NCBI RefSeq assembly: GCF_047654805.1
Contig: NZ_JASGIV010000001.1
Coordinates: forward strand, 4,092,001-4,156,000
DNA length: 64,000 bases
Direction: 5' to 3'
Source: Pelomonas sp047654805
GTDB lineage: Bacteria; Pseudomonadota; Gammaproteobacteria; Burkholderiales; Burkholderiaceae_C
Shown here: positions 51,200 through 60,298 of the stretch, one piece after another
Position numbering within the stretch: position 1 is the first letter of the stretch
Layout: each line of letters begins with the position of its first letter
Notes under the pieces: model-generated
Database searches by the model: none
What the model saw: the letters and a program-made list of their open reading frames with translations, nothing else
What the model was told of the DNA's origin: nothing
Program-made: the position numbers and the translations under genes

Positions 51200-52054
51200 C
51201 TAGAAACCGCTCACAGGCAGGGTTGCACCGCGCTGCAGCCAGTTGCGCGGCGAGTAGCGGCTGGAGCCATCGGTCACATGCAGCGTGTAGGCATGGCGCG
51301 ACTTCTCCGAGCGGTTGGCCGCCGAATAGTGCGGCAGCAGCCCATGGAAGACCACCAGCGAACCGGCCTCGACCTCCAGTGGGATCGCTTGCTTGGAATC
51401 GGCCGCCGGCCAGGGCGTCGCATCGACCGGCTCCATCCAGGCCTTGCGCCCCTCGCGCACGAAGCGTTCGCGCAGCACGCCCCGCAGGCCGCGGTGGCCG
51501 CCAGGCTCCGTCCACAGGCAGCCGTTCTGCAACGTCGCATCCTCCAGCGCGAACCAGAAGGTCGTCACCGTGACGGGGTCGCTGTCGAAGAAGCTGGCGT
51601 CCTGGTGCCAGCGTACTTCGCCGCCAATACCCGGTTGCTTGAAGATGAACATGCTCTGCCAGACCTGCGGCCTCGCGAGGCCGAGGCCGGCGGCCACGCC
51701 GCGCAGTGCCTCTCCCTTGGAAAAGGCGCTGAACACCGGATCCAGGTCGTGCATGGCATGGCCTATCTTGTTGATGGCCAGTTCCTTGGGCACGCGAAGC
51801 CGGCCCTCCTCGTCGAAGGCTTCCTCCTCGAAGAAGCAGCGCACCTGGTCGCCGCTGTCGAGGAAGTAGTCGTCGACATGGCGCTGCTGCTCCTCGGTCG
51901 TGAAGACGGGCCGCTGCTCGCCGGGGTCAAAGGCATCGACCATCTCCAGCGCGCGCCGGCGCAGCGCGGCAATGTCAGAGGCGGGCTTGAAGCCGGGGAT
52001 GATGAGATAGCCCTGTTCGGCGTAGAGGGCAGCGTGGTCGGTGGCTATCTTCAT
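51200..52054 (-). CDS. Phytanoyl-CoA dioxygenase family protein
   Basis: A 284-residue Fe(II)/2-oxoglutarate oxygenase of the PhyH family. The first metal pair H-x-D is in EVRWHQDASFFDSDP, the distal His in FHGLLPHYSAANRS, and the Arg region in SEKSRHAYTLHVTD. The substrate is not evident. ATG 52054 (MKIATDHAALYAEQGYLIIPGF) fits the family start. Divergent from the SRPBCC gene. Confidence 0.9.
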   Translation of the reverse strand: MKIATDHAALYAEQGYLIIPGFKPASDIAALRRRALEMVDAFDPGEQRPVFTTEEQQRHVDDYFLDSGDQVRCFFEEEAFDEEGRLRVPKELAINKIGHAMHDLDPVFSAFSKGEALRGVAAGLGLARPQVWQSMFIFKQPGIGGEVRWHQDASFFDSDPVTVTTFWFALEDATLQNGCLWTEPGGHRGLRGVLRERFVREGRKAWMEPVDATPWPAADSKQAIPLEVEAGSLVVFHGLLPHYSAANRSEKSRHAYTLHVTDGSSRYSPRNWLQRGATLPVSGF

Positions 52055-52138
52055 ATGCTTGCGGGAAGGAGTTGTGCGGATTGTGTGGCCGGCGGGGCGC
52101 GACCACAGTGCGCCCACCTCAATCCCCGGGAGACCCCG

Positions 52139-52669
52139 ATGAAAGCACTCAAGGTCCTGCTGATCGCCGTCGTCGCGCTGCTGGCCCTGTGCCTTGGCGG
52201 CGGGCTGATGTTGTCGCCCAAGTTCACGGTCTCGCGGACGCTGACCATCGCCGCCACGCCGGAAAAGATCTACGCCCTCATCGCCGACCCGCGCGGCTGG
52301 AAGCAGTGGAGCGCCTGGAACCGGCGCGACCCGGACATGGCCATAGCGTATAGCGGCTCCGCATCGGGTGCCGGTGCCGTCTGGGCCTGGAAGAGCAAGA
52401 GCCAGGGCGATGGCCGAATGACGTTCACCAGCGCTGAGCCGCCCAAGCGTCTGGGCTACGAACTCTTCTTCCCCGATTTCGGTACTACCTCCACCGGCGA
52501 CTTCCGCCTCGACGCCAACGGCGGCGCCACCCAGGTCACCTGGACCATGAACGGCGACATGGGCTCCAACCCCATCTACCGCTGGATGGGGCTGTTCATG
52601 GACAAGATGGTGGGGCCTGACTTCGACGCTGGCCTGACCAACCTCAAGGCCCTGGCAGAGAAGCCTTAA
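52139..52669 (+). CDS. SRPBCC family protein with N-terminal membrane anchor
   Basis: A 176-residue protein: one N-terminal helix (LKVLLIAVVALLALCLGGGLML), then a START/SRPBCC lipid-binding fold (SRTLTIAATPEKIYALIADPRGWKQWSAWNRRDPDM, FTSAEPPKRLGYELFFPDF, VTWTMNGDMG). Probably binds a hydrophobic ligand at the membrane. Convergent with the lipoprotein gene, four-base overlap. Confidence 0.88.
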   Translation: MKALKVLLIAVVALLALCLGGGLMLSPKFTVSRTLTIAATPEKIYALIADPRGWKQWSAWNRRDPDMAIAYSGSASGAGAVWAWKSKSQGDGRMTFTSAEPPKRLGYELFFPDFGTTSTGDFRLDANGGATQVTWTMNGDMGSNPIYRWMGLFMDKMVGPDFDAGLTNLKALAEKP

Positions 52670-53334
52670 CTCGGCTCCCAGACCAGCGCCAACGCCAGCG
52701 CCGCTTCGGTGACTGCCTGGCCCAGCGGCGTGGCCGCATCGGGCCGGCGCAGCCGCGGGACACCGCGGGTCAGATCCACGCTGCCGACGACCTGGCCGCC
52801 GTGAAGCATCTCGTAGCCCACCGGGCCGGCCGTCGCGAGCGCGGCCCCCTCCAACCGGTGCACCGAGCGCAGGGCCAACGTCAAATCACCGCGTCGATAG
52901 CGCCCCTCACGCGTCGCCTGGCCCCATTGCACCGGGCCTTCACCGATCTGCAGTGCGGCGTCCGAGATACCGCGCCAGCGGCATTCCAGCGCCCAGGGCC
53001 GAGCAGCCACGACAAGCGCGCCCGCAGACACCTCGATCTGGCGTGCCGTGCAGTCAGCCTCGCTGTCGCCGGCTGGGCCAGACCATGTGTAGCGCAATGG
53101 CGCGCGCCCGGTGGCCAGCGCATCGAACAGCGAGAGCCGGTCCGCACCACGGTCATAGCGCACCCGTTGGCCGGCCAGCTCGAACTCGCCGCGCCGACCC
53201 CAGCCAGGCTTGCCAAAGGACTCCTCGGGCACGGCAGCCAGCGAGGCCGGCTGCGCCATCCGAGCCTCTCGCACCACGCCACAGCCGGCCAGAAAAGCCA
53301 AGAGCGCGGCTCCCGCCGCCCATGAAGATCGCAT
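52666..53334 (-). CDS. Lipoprotein, paralogue A
   Basis: A 222-residue lipoprotein: signal peptide with lipobox LAGC (MRSSWAAGAALLAFLAGC), then EESFGKPGWGRRGEFELAGQRVRYDRGADRLSLFDAL, WSGPAGDSEADC and IGEGPVQWGQATREGRYRRGDLTLALRSVH. It is clearly related to the next gene over nearly the whole length. Family and function unknown. An upstream start at 53352 is possible. Confidence 0.78.
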   Translation of the reverse strand: MRSSWAAGAALLAFLAGCGVVREARMAQPASLAAVPEESFGKPGWGRRGEFELAGQRVRYDRGADRLSLFDALATGRAPLRYTWSGPAGDSEADCTARQIEVSAGALVVAARPWALECRWRGISDAALQIGEGPVQWGQATREGRYRRGDLTLALRSVHRLEGAALATAGPVGYEMLHGGQVVGSVDLTRGVPRLRRPDAATPLGQAVTEAALALALVWEPS

Positions 53335-53435
53335 ACGCCACCTGTCCGTCAAGTCCGAGGCAGCACTCTAGAGGGCCGGCATGCGCATGCCAGTTCTCAC
53401 CCGTGCCTGCCGTCATGCCCGGCAGAGCGGGAAGT

Positions 53436-54149
53436 TCAGCGTGACTGCGTGGATTCGGACATCAGGGCCAGTGCCAGGGCGGCCTCGGTGACCGCGCGGC
53501 CAAGCGGCGTGGCCGGGTCGGGTCGGCGCAGGCGCGGCTGGGGACCGCTGAGGTCCAGGGTCGCAATGACGGTGCCCTGATGCAGCATTTCGTAGCCCAC
53601 AGCCACGGTCTGCGGCGTGGGGTTGCCATCGTAGAGATGCGCCGAACGCAGACCCACCGTCAACTCGCCGCGGCGGTAGGCACCCTCGCGGCTGAGCTTG
53701 CCTCGGCGCATCTGCCCCTCACCAATCTGCAGCATCGCCGCCGGCGCACTGCCCCAGCGGCAGCTCAGCACCCACGGCCTAGCGTCGACCAGACGCGCGT
53801 TGGCGCTGCTCTCGGCCGGCGTCCAGCCCTCGCAGACGGCCGCGCTGTCCCCCGCGGGCCCCGTCCAGCTGAAGCGCAGCGGCGTGTGCACGCCGGACGG
53901 AAGCGCCTCGAAAAGCGCCAGCCGGTCAGCACCGCGCTCGTAGCGCACGCGCTGGCCATGCAGCGTGAACTCGCCCTGGCGCCCCCAGCTCGGCCGCCCG
54001 AAGCTCTCTTCCGCGACCCCGGCCACCGACGTCGGCTGCGCCATGCGTGCCCCGGCGGGCGCCCCGCGTGTGTCGCCCCCCTGCCGGACCGAGGCGCAAC
54101 CGGCCAGCAGCAGGACGAAGGTGGCGAGGACAAGGGGCGAGCGGCGCAT
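53436..54149 (-). CDS. Lipoprotein, paralogue B
   Basis: A 237-residue lipoprotein with lipobox LAGC (VLATFVLLLAGCASV), then EESFGRPSWGRQGEFTLHGQRVRYERGADRLALFEALPSG, WTGPAGDSAAVC, IGEGQMRRGKLSREGAYRRGELTVGLRSAH and the end PATPLGRAVTEAALALAL, shared with paralogue A. The pair is a tandem duplication. Function unknown. Confidence 0.8.
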   Translation of the reverse strand: MRRSPLVLATFVLLLAGCASVRQGGDTRGAPAGARMAQPTSVAGVAEESFGRPSWGRQGEFTLHGQRVRYERGADRLALFEALPSGVHTPLRFSWTGPAGDSAAVCEGWTPAESSANARLVDARPWVLSCRWGSAPAAMLQIGEGQMRRGKLSREGAYRRGELTVGLRSAHLYDGNPTPQTVAVGYEMLHQGTVIATLDLSGPQPRLRRPDPATPLGRAVTEAALALALMSESTQSR

Positions 54150-54246
54150 GGCGGACGGGTGCAGTGAAAGGACGATTACTCTAGGGCCACCCCAAGTCGC
54201 CTAGAAACTGTTACCGACGTTGCGTCCTGTCGCGCACCATCGCTCC

Positions 54247-54936
54247 ATGCCCTCCATCGCTTCCCACATCGGGCGTCGCGAGCTCCGCGCCGCCGGCCTG
54301 TGCTACTTGGCCATCATCGCCCTGGGTCTCTGGAGCGAGCTCTTCGTGCGCGGCCAGCTGGTCGTGGCTGGCGACGCCGCAGCGACGGCGCAGCGCATCG
54401 CCGCCCATCCGCAGCTGTGGCGCCTGGGCATCCTGGCCGACCTGCTGATGCAGGTGCTGGACCTGCCGGTCATCGTCGTGCTGTGGCGGCTGCTGCGGCC
54501 CGTCAACGAGACACTGGCGCTGACGGCCACCGGCCTCAACCTCGTGCAGACGGCCGTGCTGGTCGGCAACCGCGTGCAGCTGCTTGCACCGCTGGAACTG
54601 CTGGCAACCAGCGCCTTCCCGCCGGGCCAGCGCGAGGCGCTGGCGATGTTGGCCGTACATCTGCATGGGCAAGGCTTCGGCATCGGCCTGATCTTCTTCG
54701 GCTTCGCCTGTGTCATTCGAGGTGCACTGATCGCGGCGAGCGGCGTACTGCCCCGCCTGCTGGGCGGACTGCTGGTGCTGGCAGGCCTGGCCTATCTGCT
54801 CAACAGCTTCGCACTGCTGCTGGCGCCGGACATCGCGAAGTGGCTGTTCCCGACGGTGCTCCTGCCGGCTTTCTTCGGCGAGCTGCTGTTCGCGTTGTGG
54901 CTAACGGCCGGCAGGCCGCTCCGCGTGATGGAATAG
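54247..54936 (+). CDS. DUF4386 membrane protein
   Basis: A 229-residue protein with six or so helices. Family blocks: YLAIIALGLWSELFVRGQLVVAGDAAATAQRIAAHPQLWRLGILADLLMQVLDL and GFGIGLIFFGFACVIRG. Function unknown. It precedes a VOC-family gene by 25 bases on the same strand. Confidence 0.85.
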   Translation: MPSIASHIGRRELRAAGLCYLAIIALGLWSELFVRGQLVVAGDAAATAQRIAAHPQLWRLGILADLLMQVLDLPVIVVLWRLLRPVNETLALTATGLNLVQTAVLVGNRVQLLAPLELLATSAFPPGQREALAMLAVHLHGQGFGIGLIFFGFACVIRGALIAASGVLPRLLGGLLVLAGLAYLLNSFALLLAPDIAKWLFPTVLLPAFFGELLFALWLTAGRPLRVME

Positions 54937-54961
54937 CGCCGCGCCACTTCAGGAGGCTCCC

Positions 54962-55348
54962 ATGAAACGCGTGACCGGCATCGGCGGCATTTTCTTCAAG
55001 TCCGGCGACCCCGCGGCCCTGGCCGAGTGGTACCGCGTCCATCTGGGCGTGGACATCCAACCCTGGGGCGGCGCCGCCTTCAGCTGGGCCACGCCGGATA
55101 ACCCCAGCGGCGTCGGCACGACAGTCTGGACGGCCTTCAAGGCCGACAGCGAATACTTCGCGCCCAGCACAGCGCCCTTCATGGTGAACTACCGCGTGGC
55201 CGACCTGCACGGGCTGATCCAGGCGCTGCGCGCCGAGGGTTGTGAGGTGGTCGGCGAGCCGCAGGACTCGGAATACGGCAAGTTCGGCTGGGTTCTGGAC
55301 CCCGACGGCAACAAGATCGAGCTGTGGGAGCCGCCGGCCGGCCAGTAG
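54962..55348 (+). CDS. VOC-family (glyoxalase-like) protein
   Basis: A 128-residue metal-dependent VOC domain: GGIFFKSGDPAALAEWYRVHLGVDI at the start, NYRVADLHGLIQALRAEG in the middle and FGWVLDPDGNKIELWEPP at the end with the conserved Glu ligand. Substrate unknown; resembles glyoxalase/dioxygenase-type enzymes. AGGAGG lies a few bases before ATG. Confidence 0.9.
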   Translation: MKRVTGIGGIFFKSGDPAALAEWYRVHLGVDIQPWGGAAFSWATPDNPSGVGTTVWTAFKADSEYFAPSTAPFMVNYRVADLHGLIQALRAEGCEVVGEPQDSEYGKFGWVLDPDGNKIELWEPPAGQ

Positions 55349-55374
55349 CAGGCCGACGACCGCTCGATCGCCGC

Positions 55375-57630
55375 TCAATGACCGCGCTGCGGCTCCGAGC
55401 TGCCTGCCTCGGGCGCTGAGGCAGCGTCGTCAGCGGCCACGGCGGGCAGGCCGATGCGAGCGATGGCTAGGTCGCCCGCGAACTCCGAATAGAACCAATT
55501 GCCGTCCTGCTGGACCAGGCCCTCGGCGGGAGGTTCGATTTGCGTGTTGGGCTGGCCCTTGAGCGCGACGGCCATGGTCGCGGCCCAGACGGGCAGGGCC
55601 AGGCCGCCACCGCTCTCGCGTTCACCCAGCGACTTGGGCGTCGGATAACCGATCCACACCGCACCGGCCCGCGTGGCCTGGAAGCCGCAGAACCAGGCAT
55701 CGACGGCATCGTTGGTGGTGCCCGTCTTGCCGTAGAGGTCCCAGCGGCCCAGCAAGGCGCTAGCGCGCGCAGCCGTGCCCTCGCGAGCGACGGCGGCCAG
55801 CAGCTGCGAGGTCATGAAAGCATTGCGCGCGCTGATAGCGGGGCGGGGCTTGGGCGGATCGGCCTTCCAGACGACCTCCCCTTGGGCGTCCTGGACACGC
55901 TGGATCAGCCAGCCTGTGGGCAGTTGACCCTGGTTGGCGAAGGCAGCATAGGCCTGAGCCATCTGCAGCGGCGTCACCGAACCGGTGCCCAGTGCGATGG
56001 TCAAGTTCAGCGGCTGCTTGGCCTCGTCCAGGCCGAAGCGCCCGGCCCAGGCCCGAGCGCGCTCCGGCCCTAGCGCCTGGGCGACGCGGATGGTGACCAT
56101 GTTCTTGGACCTGGCCAGGGCCTCGCGCAGCGTCAGCGCCTCCTCGTACTGGCCGTCATAGTTGCGCGGCGTCCAATCCCCCTGCTCGAAGGGCTGGTCA
56201 CTGACCAGTGTGCCGGCCCAGGCGCCCTGCTCGATCAGCGCCGAGTAGATGAAGGGCTTGAAGGCCGAGCCCGGCTGGCGCCAAGCCTGGGTGGCGGAGT
56301 TGAACTGGTTGCGCGTGAAGTCGAAGCCGCCGACCAGAGCGCGGATGGCGCCGGTGACCGGGTCCAGCGTGACGACGGCACCTTCGGCCTGCGGCGTCTG
56401 GCTGATCTGCCACTGCTTGCCCGACTCCAACACGCGCAGCACCGCGCCGCGCTTGAGATTCTGGAGTTGTCGCATGGCAGAACCCTTGAGGGTGATGCGC
56501 TCGCCGTCACCCAGCACCAGCTGGGCAGTGGTCTTGTCCAGCCCCAGCAGCACGGCGGTGCGCAGCTCGCCGAGGTCGGGATGGGCGTCGAAGGCGGCAT
56601 CCAGCGCCTCGTCAAGGTCGTCGCCCGCGGGCAGCTCCACGGTCGCCTCCGGGCCGCGGAATGGCTGGCGGCGCTCCAGCTCGAAGAGGGCATGGCGCAG
56701 CGCCTCCTGCGCGGCGGCCTGCTCGGCGTAGAGCAGCGTGGTGGTGACAGTCAGGCCCCGGGTGTAGGCATCCTCACCGAAACGGGTCAGCATCTCCTGG
56801 CGCACCTGCTCAGCGGCGTGGTCAGCGATGCCGGCCAGGCGCTTGGGGCGCTGAATGTCCAGGGGCTGCTCGCGCGCCGCCTTGGCCTGCTCGGCGGTGA
56901 TGAGCCCCACAGACGCCAGCCGCTCCAGCACCACTGCCTGACGGCGCTTGGCCCGCCCCAGGTTCTGCACCGGGTTGAAGCCCATCGGGTTCTTGGGCAA
57001 GCCCACCAGCAACGCGATCTCGGCTGTGTTGAGCTGGTCCAGCGGCTTGCCGTAGTAGCGCTCGGACGCCGCCGCGAAGCCGTAGGCGCGGTTGCCAAGG
57101 AAGATCTGGTTCATGTAGATCTCAAGAATCTGCTCCTTGGTCAGCGCGCGCTCCATCTTGATGGCCAGCAAGGCCTCGACGATCTTGCGCGACCAGCGCT
57201 GCTCCTTGCTCAGGTAGGTGTCGCGGGCGAGCTGCTGCGTGATCGTCGACGCACCGTGCAGCGGGCCGCGGTGCGTCAGGTTGCGGAACATCGCGCGCAG
57301 GATGCCGCCGAAGTCCAGGCCGGAGTGCTCGTAGAAATCGGCATCTTCCACGGCCAGCAGCGCGTCCTGCAACGGTTTGGGAATGTCCTTCAGCGGCACG
57401 AAGCGGCGCCGCTCCGCACCGAACTCACCCAGCAGTTGGCCATCGGCGCTCATCACGCGCAATGGCTGATGCGGCTGGTAGTCGGTCAGCACGTCCAGCG
57501 CCGGCAGCTGCTGCCACAGGAACAGCGCAACGATGGCGCCGACGAGGGCCACAACGAGGGGCAGGCCCAGCAGGGCCAGCAACCAGGGGCGGCCCAGCAG
57601 GGCCTGAACAAAGGCAGGACGTCGCAGCAC
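55375..57630 (-). CDS. mrcA: Bifunctional penicillin-binding protein 1A
   Basis: A 751-residue class A PBP. N-terminal membrane helix (about 13-40), glycosyltransferase 51 domain with catalytic Glu95 (VEDADFYEHSGLD) and GASTITQQLARD, a PBP1A-type OB insert (about 330-410), and transpeptidase motifs S455-x-x-K (GSAFKPF), S508-K-N510 and K635-T-G. It builds and cross-links peptidoglycan. A gene named ponA/mrcA would fit; a PBP1B call is less likely because of the OB insert. Confidence 0.9.
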   Translation of the reverse strand: MLRRPAFVQALLGRPWLLALLGLPLVVALVGAIVALFLWQQLPALDVLTDYQPHQPLRVMSADGQLLGEFGAERRRFVPLKDIPKPLQDALLAVEDADFYEHSGLDFGGILRAMFRNLTHRGPLHGASTITQQLARDTYLSKEQRWSRKIVEALLAIKMERALTKEQILEIYMNQIFLGNRAYGFAAASERYYGKPLDQLNTAEIALLVGLPKNPMGFNPVQNLGRAKRRQAVVLERLASVGLITAEQAKAAREQPLDIQRPKRLAGIADHAAEQVRQEMLTRFGEDAYTRGLTVTTTLLYAEQAAAQEALRHALFELERRQPFRGPEATVELPAGDDLDEALDAAFDAHPDLGELRTAVLLGLDKTTAQLVLGDGERITLKGSAMRQLQNLKRGAVLRVLESGKQWQISQTPQAEGAVVTLDPVTGAIRALVGGFDFTRNQFNSATQAWRQPGSAFKPFIYSALIEQGAWAGTLVSDQPFEQGDWTPRNYDGQYEEALTLREALARSKNMVTIRVAQALGPERARAWAGRFGLDEAKQPLNLTIALGTGSVTPLQMAQAYAAFANQGQLPTGWLIQRVQDAQGEVVWKADPPKPRPAISARNAFMTSQLLAAVAREGTAARASALLGRWDLYGKTGTTNDAVDAWFCGFQATRAGAVWIGYPTPKSLGERESGGGLALPVWAATMAVALKGQPNTQIEPPAEGLVQQDGNWFYSEFAGDLAIARIGLPAVAADDAASAPEAGSSEPQRGH

Positions 57631-57831
57631 GAATCTCTCAGGCTTCTTCGCAGGCCGGCAGCTTAGCGCCCCCGCCGGCTAGGCCGCAGCCTCTGCCGGA
57701 AGTCATGGGATCCCTCGCGCCGTCGGCCCCTGCAGCGGCTTCGTCGGACCATCTGCGGGCTTCATCCGGCGACAGGTGACCGGCCGCGCATCGATCTCTA
57801 ACTTTGCGCCATCGCAAACCCGGAGAACACC

Positions 57832-58197
57832 ATGAAAAAGCTGCTGTCCCTGCTGTTGCTCGCCGCCGCCCCGGCCGCCTTCGCCACCCCCGCCGCCTGC
57901 CCCGAGGCCGGCGAGCAGCTGACCGAATACCTGGCCAGTGCCAAGCAGCGCATCGTGCATGAAGGCGAGGTACGTGTGGAGTTCGAGGTCGACTCCGACG
58001 GCCGCCCCCGGCTGCTGGCGATGACCGGCTCGCGCCTCTACCGTGCCCCGGTACGCACCGCCATGCAGGCGCTGGAATGTCGCGGCGGCACGCCGCAGCG
58101 CTACATCCTTAACATCCGCTTCGCCGACTACGTGCCGTCCTCTGTCGCGGCCGCGCCGACGCAAGCCGGCCAAACTCCACCGATCTCCCCCCGTTGA
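57832..58197 (+). CDS. Secreted TonB-C-terminal-like small protein
   Basis: A 121-residue protein with a signal peptide (MKKLLSLLLLAAAPAAFA, cleavage after AFA) and a domain VRVEFEVDSDGRPRLLAMTGSRLYRAPVRTAMQALEC...RYILNIRF that resembles the C-terminal domain of TonB and related energy transducers but lacks their transmembrane helix. Periplasmic. The stop overlaps the next gene, a LytS-type kinase, so it might be a sensing partner. Function unknown. Confidence 0.75.
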   Translation: MKKLLSLLLLAAAPAAFATPAACPEAGEQLTEYLASAKQRIVHEGEVRVEFEVDSDGRPRLLAMTGSRLYRAPVRTAMQALECRGGTPQRYILNIRFADYVPSSVAAAPTQAGQTPPISPR

Positions 58198-59288
58198 GCG
58201 ACCTCCTCCGGATGCCCTCTGCCTCGCGCTTCGCCCCCCTGCACTGGCGCAGCCTCGTGGCGGCGGCCGCGATCAGCCTCGCGCTGGCGCTTGGGCTGCT
58301 GCTGTCCGGCATGGTGCGTTGCGCACTATGGATACAGCACGGCGACGGTGCCAACTGCCAGCTCGACTCGACACTGCGTGGAGCCTTCGGCTTGGCGCAG
58401 CTGCTGTGGATGCTGTGGCTGGGCGCCGCCCTGACCCAGGGCCTGCTACCGCGCGACCAGCCGACGCGCAATTGGATGCTTGCGCTGCAAATCGTCGGGC
58501 TGGCGCTGCTGGGCGCCCTGCTGAACCGCAGGGTGCACGCCCTCGGCACACCAGACGCCCACGTCGGGGCCTACACGGTGCAAATCCTGCTGACCTTCTC
58601 GGCCTGCATCTGTCTGGGCCTGGAGTACCGTCAGCGCGGCCGGCGGGGCGAGGCCCGCGCCGAGCGCCTCAGTCGCGCCGAGCAGGATCAGTCCCGCCAG
58701 CTCGACGCCGCCCGGGCGGCACTGCTACAGGCCCAGGTAGAACCGCATTTCCTCTTCAACACGCTGGCCCACCTGCGCCGCCTGGCCAGCACTGACGCCG
58801 GTGCAGCGCACGCAATGCTGGCCGACCTGCGCCTTTACCTGGCCGCCGCGCTGCCCGAGCTGCGCCAGGCCCAGGCGCCGCTCGCGCGTGAGCTGGAGCT
58901 GGTGCGAGCCTTCCTAGCCCTGCACCAGCGCCGCATCGGGCCTGACCGGCTGCGCCTGCACTTCGAGATCGCAACAGGGCTTGACGACGTGGTCGTACCC
59001 TCCACCTGCCTACTGACGCTGGCCGAGAACGCCATCAAGCATGGCATCGCACCGCAGGTGGACGGGGGCGACATCCATGTGCGCGCCGGACCGGACCCGA
59101 GCGGCCACCGACTGCTGCTGGAGGTCGCCGACACCGGCGCCGGCATGGGCAGCGGCAGCGGCAGCGGCACCGGCCTGGCCACGCTGCGCGCCCGGTTGGC
59201 CGCCGCCTACGGCGGCAGCGCGCGGCTGAGCCTGCACCTGAACCAGCCGCGTGGCCTCATCGCCCGCGTGCAGCTGCCATGGCCCTGA
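58194..59288 (+). CDS. LytS/YehU-type sensor histidine kinase
   Basis: A 364-residue kinase. Four hydrophobic helices (about 20-145), a short coiled linker, then a His_kinase domain with QVEPHFLFNTL (phospho-His185 if counted from 58194) and an HATPase with ENAIKHG and a GAGMGSGSGSGTGL loop. TTG 58194 overlaps the previous stop (TTGA); ATG 58212 is also possible. With the next two genes it forms a cassette: kinase, pseudo-kinase, LytTR regulator. Confidence 0.85.
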   Translation: MSDLLRMPSASRFAPLHWRSLVAAAAISLALALGLLLSGMVRCALWIQHGDGANCQLDSTLRGAFGLAQLLWMLWLGAALTQGLLPRDQPTRNWMLALQIVGLALLGALLNRRVHALGTPDAHVGAYTVQILLTFSACICLGLEYRQRGRRGEARAERLSRAEQDQSRQLDAARAALLQAQVEPHFLFNTLAHLRRLASTDAGAAHAMLADLRLYLAAALPELRQAQAPLARELELVRAFLALHQRRIGPDRLRLHFEIATGLDDVVVPSTCLLTLAENAIKHGIAPQVDGGDIHVRAGPDPSGHRLLLEVADTGAGMGSGSGSGTGLATLRARLAAAYGGSARLSLHLNQPRGLIARVQLPWP

Positions 59289-60298
59289 ACTTCCGGGCCA
59301 GTGACGCCGGCTGGATGGTGCTGGTGGGTGCGTGCACGCTGGTGGCCAATGGCACGCCACTGGGCAACGACTTCTCCAGCACCGACATCCTCAACGCGCT
59401 GGCCTACAACGTACTGCAGTTCGGAGTGCCGGCCGTGCTGCTGCTGCGCCTGGCCGACGCCCTCGTCGATGCAGGCCGGCTGCCGGCCTGGATAGCCTAT
59501 CCCGGTGTTGCCGCTGCGACTGTCGTCAGCGGCATCTGGGTCATTGCTCCCGCCCTCTACCCGCTGCTTGGCAAGGCGGACTGGTGGACCTGGGAGAACG
59601 ACTTTGCGCTGGCCAGCACGACATTGATCTGGCACGGGCTGGGCGTGGCGGTCTATGTGCAGATGCGCTTCTCGCGGCTGGCCCAGGCACGGCTGGCCAC
59701 GCTGCAGGACGCGGCCACGCAGCGCGAACGGCAGCTCGCGGCCACGCAGCTGCTGGCCCTGCAGGCACGCGTAGACCCGGCCATGCTGTCCGAGCGCCTG
59801 GCCGCGATCGACGCAGAGCTGCTGTGCGAGCCGTGGCGCGCGCAACAGCGGCTGGCCGCGCTGATCGAGCTGCTGCGCGCGTTGCAGCCGCACGTGGAGG
59901 CCCAGGTGTCGACGCTGGCACGCGAGATCGCCGCGCTGCGCGCCTACGCCAGGCTCGTCAGCACCGACGCGCAGCACACCGAGCGCCTGCATCTCGCCAG
60001 CCTGGCCGAGCCCCCGGACTGGCCATTGGCGCCCATGGTGCTGCTTCCGCTGGCGCGCCCGTTGCTGGACGAAGGCACGACGCTGTGGAGCCTGTCGCTG
60101 CATGCTGGCGCCGGCAGCGCCGAGCTGCGCCTGCAGGCCCTGGGGCCTGACGCCGAACGCACCCGCCGTGCCGCAGGCAGCGTGCCCGTGGCCGAACTGG
60201 CCCGACGGCTTCGCACGGTACATGGCGATGCCGCCTCGCTAACCCTGTTCACCGAAGATATGCCGCTGTTCAGGCTGACCTGGCCCGCATCGACATGA
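59279..60298 (+). CDS. Degenerate LytS-like membrane kinase homologue
   Basis: A 339-residue membrane protein with about four helices (10-130), then a LytS-like cytoplasmic region. LQARVDPAMLSERL at 161-174 aligns with LLQAQVEPHFLFNTL of the kinase next door, so the phosphorylated His is replaced by Ala, and no ENAxKHG or glycine loop follows. It has lost kinase chemistry but keeps the helical dimer region. It probably modulates the kinase or regulator, overlapping both (10 and 4 bases). Confidence 0.72.
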   Translation: MALNFRASDAGWMVLVGACTLVANGTPLGNDFSSTDILNALAYNVLQFGVPAVLLLRLADALVDAGRLPAWIAYPGVAAATVVSGIWVIAPALYPLLGKADWWTWENDFALASTTLIWHGLGVAVYVQMRFSRLAQARLATLQDAATQRERQLAATQLLALQARVDPAMLSERLAAIDAELLCEPWRAQQRLAALIELLRALQPHVEAQVSTLAREIAALRAYARLVSTDAQHTERLHLASLAEPPDWPLAPMVLLPLARPLLDEGTTLWSLSLHAGAGSAELRLQALGPDAERTRRAAGSVPVAELARRLRTVHGDAASLTLFTEDMPLFRLTWPAST

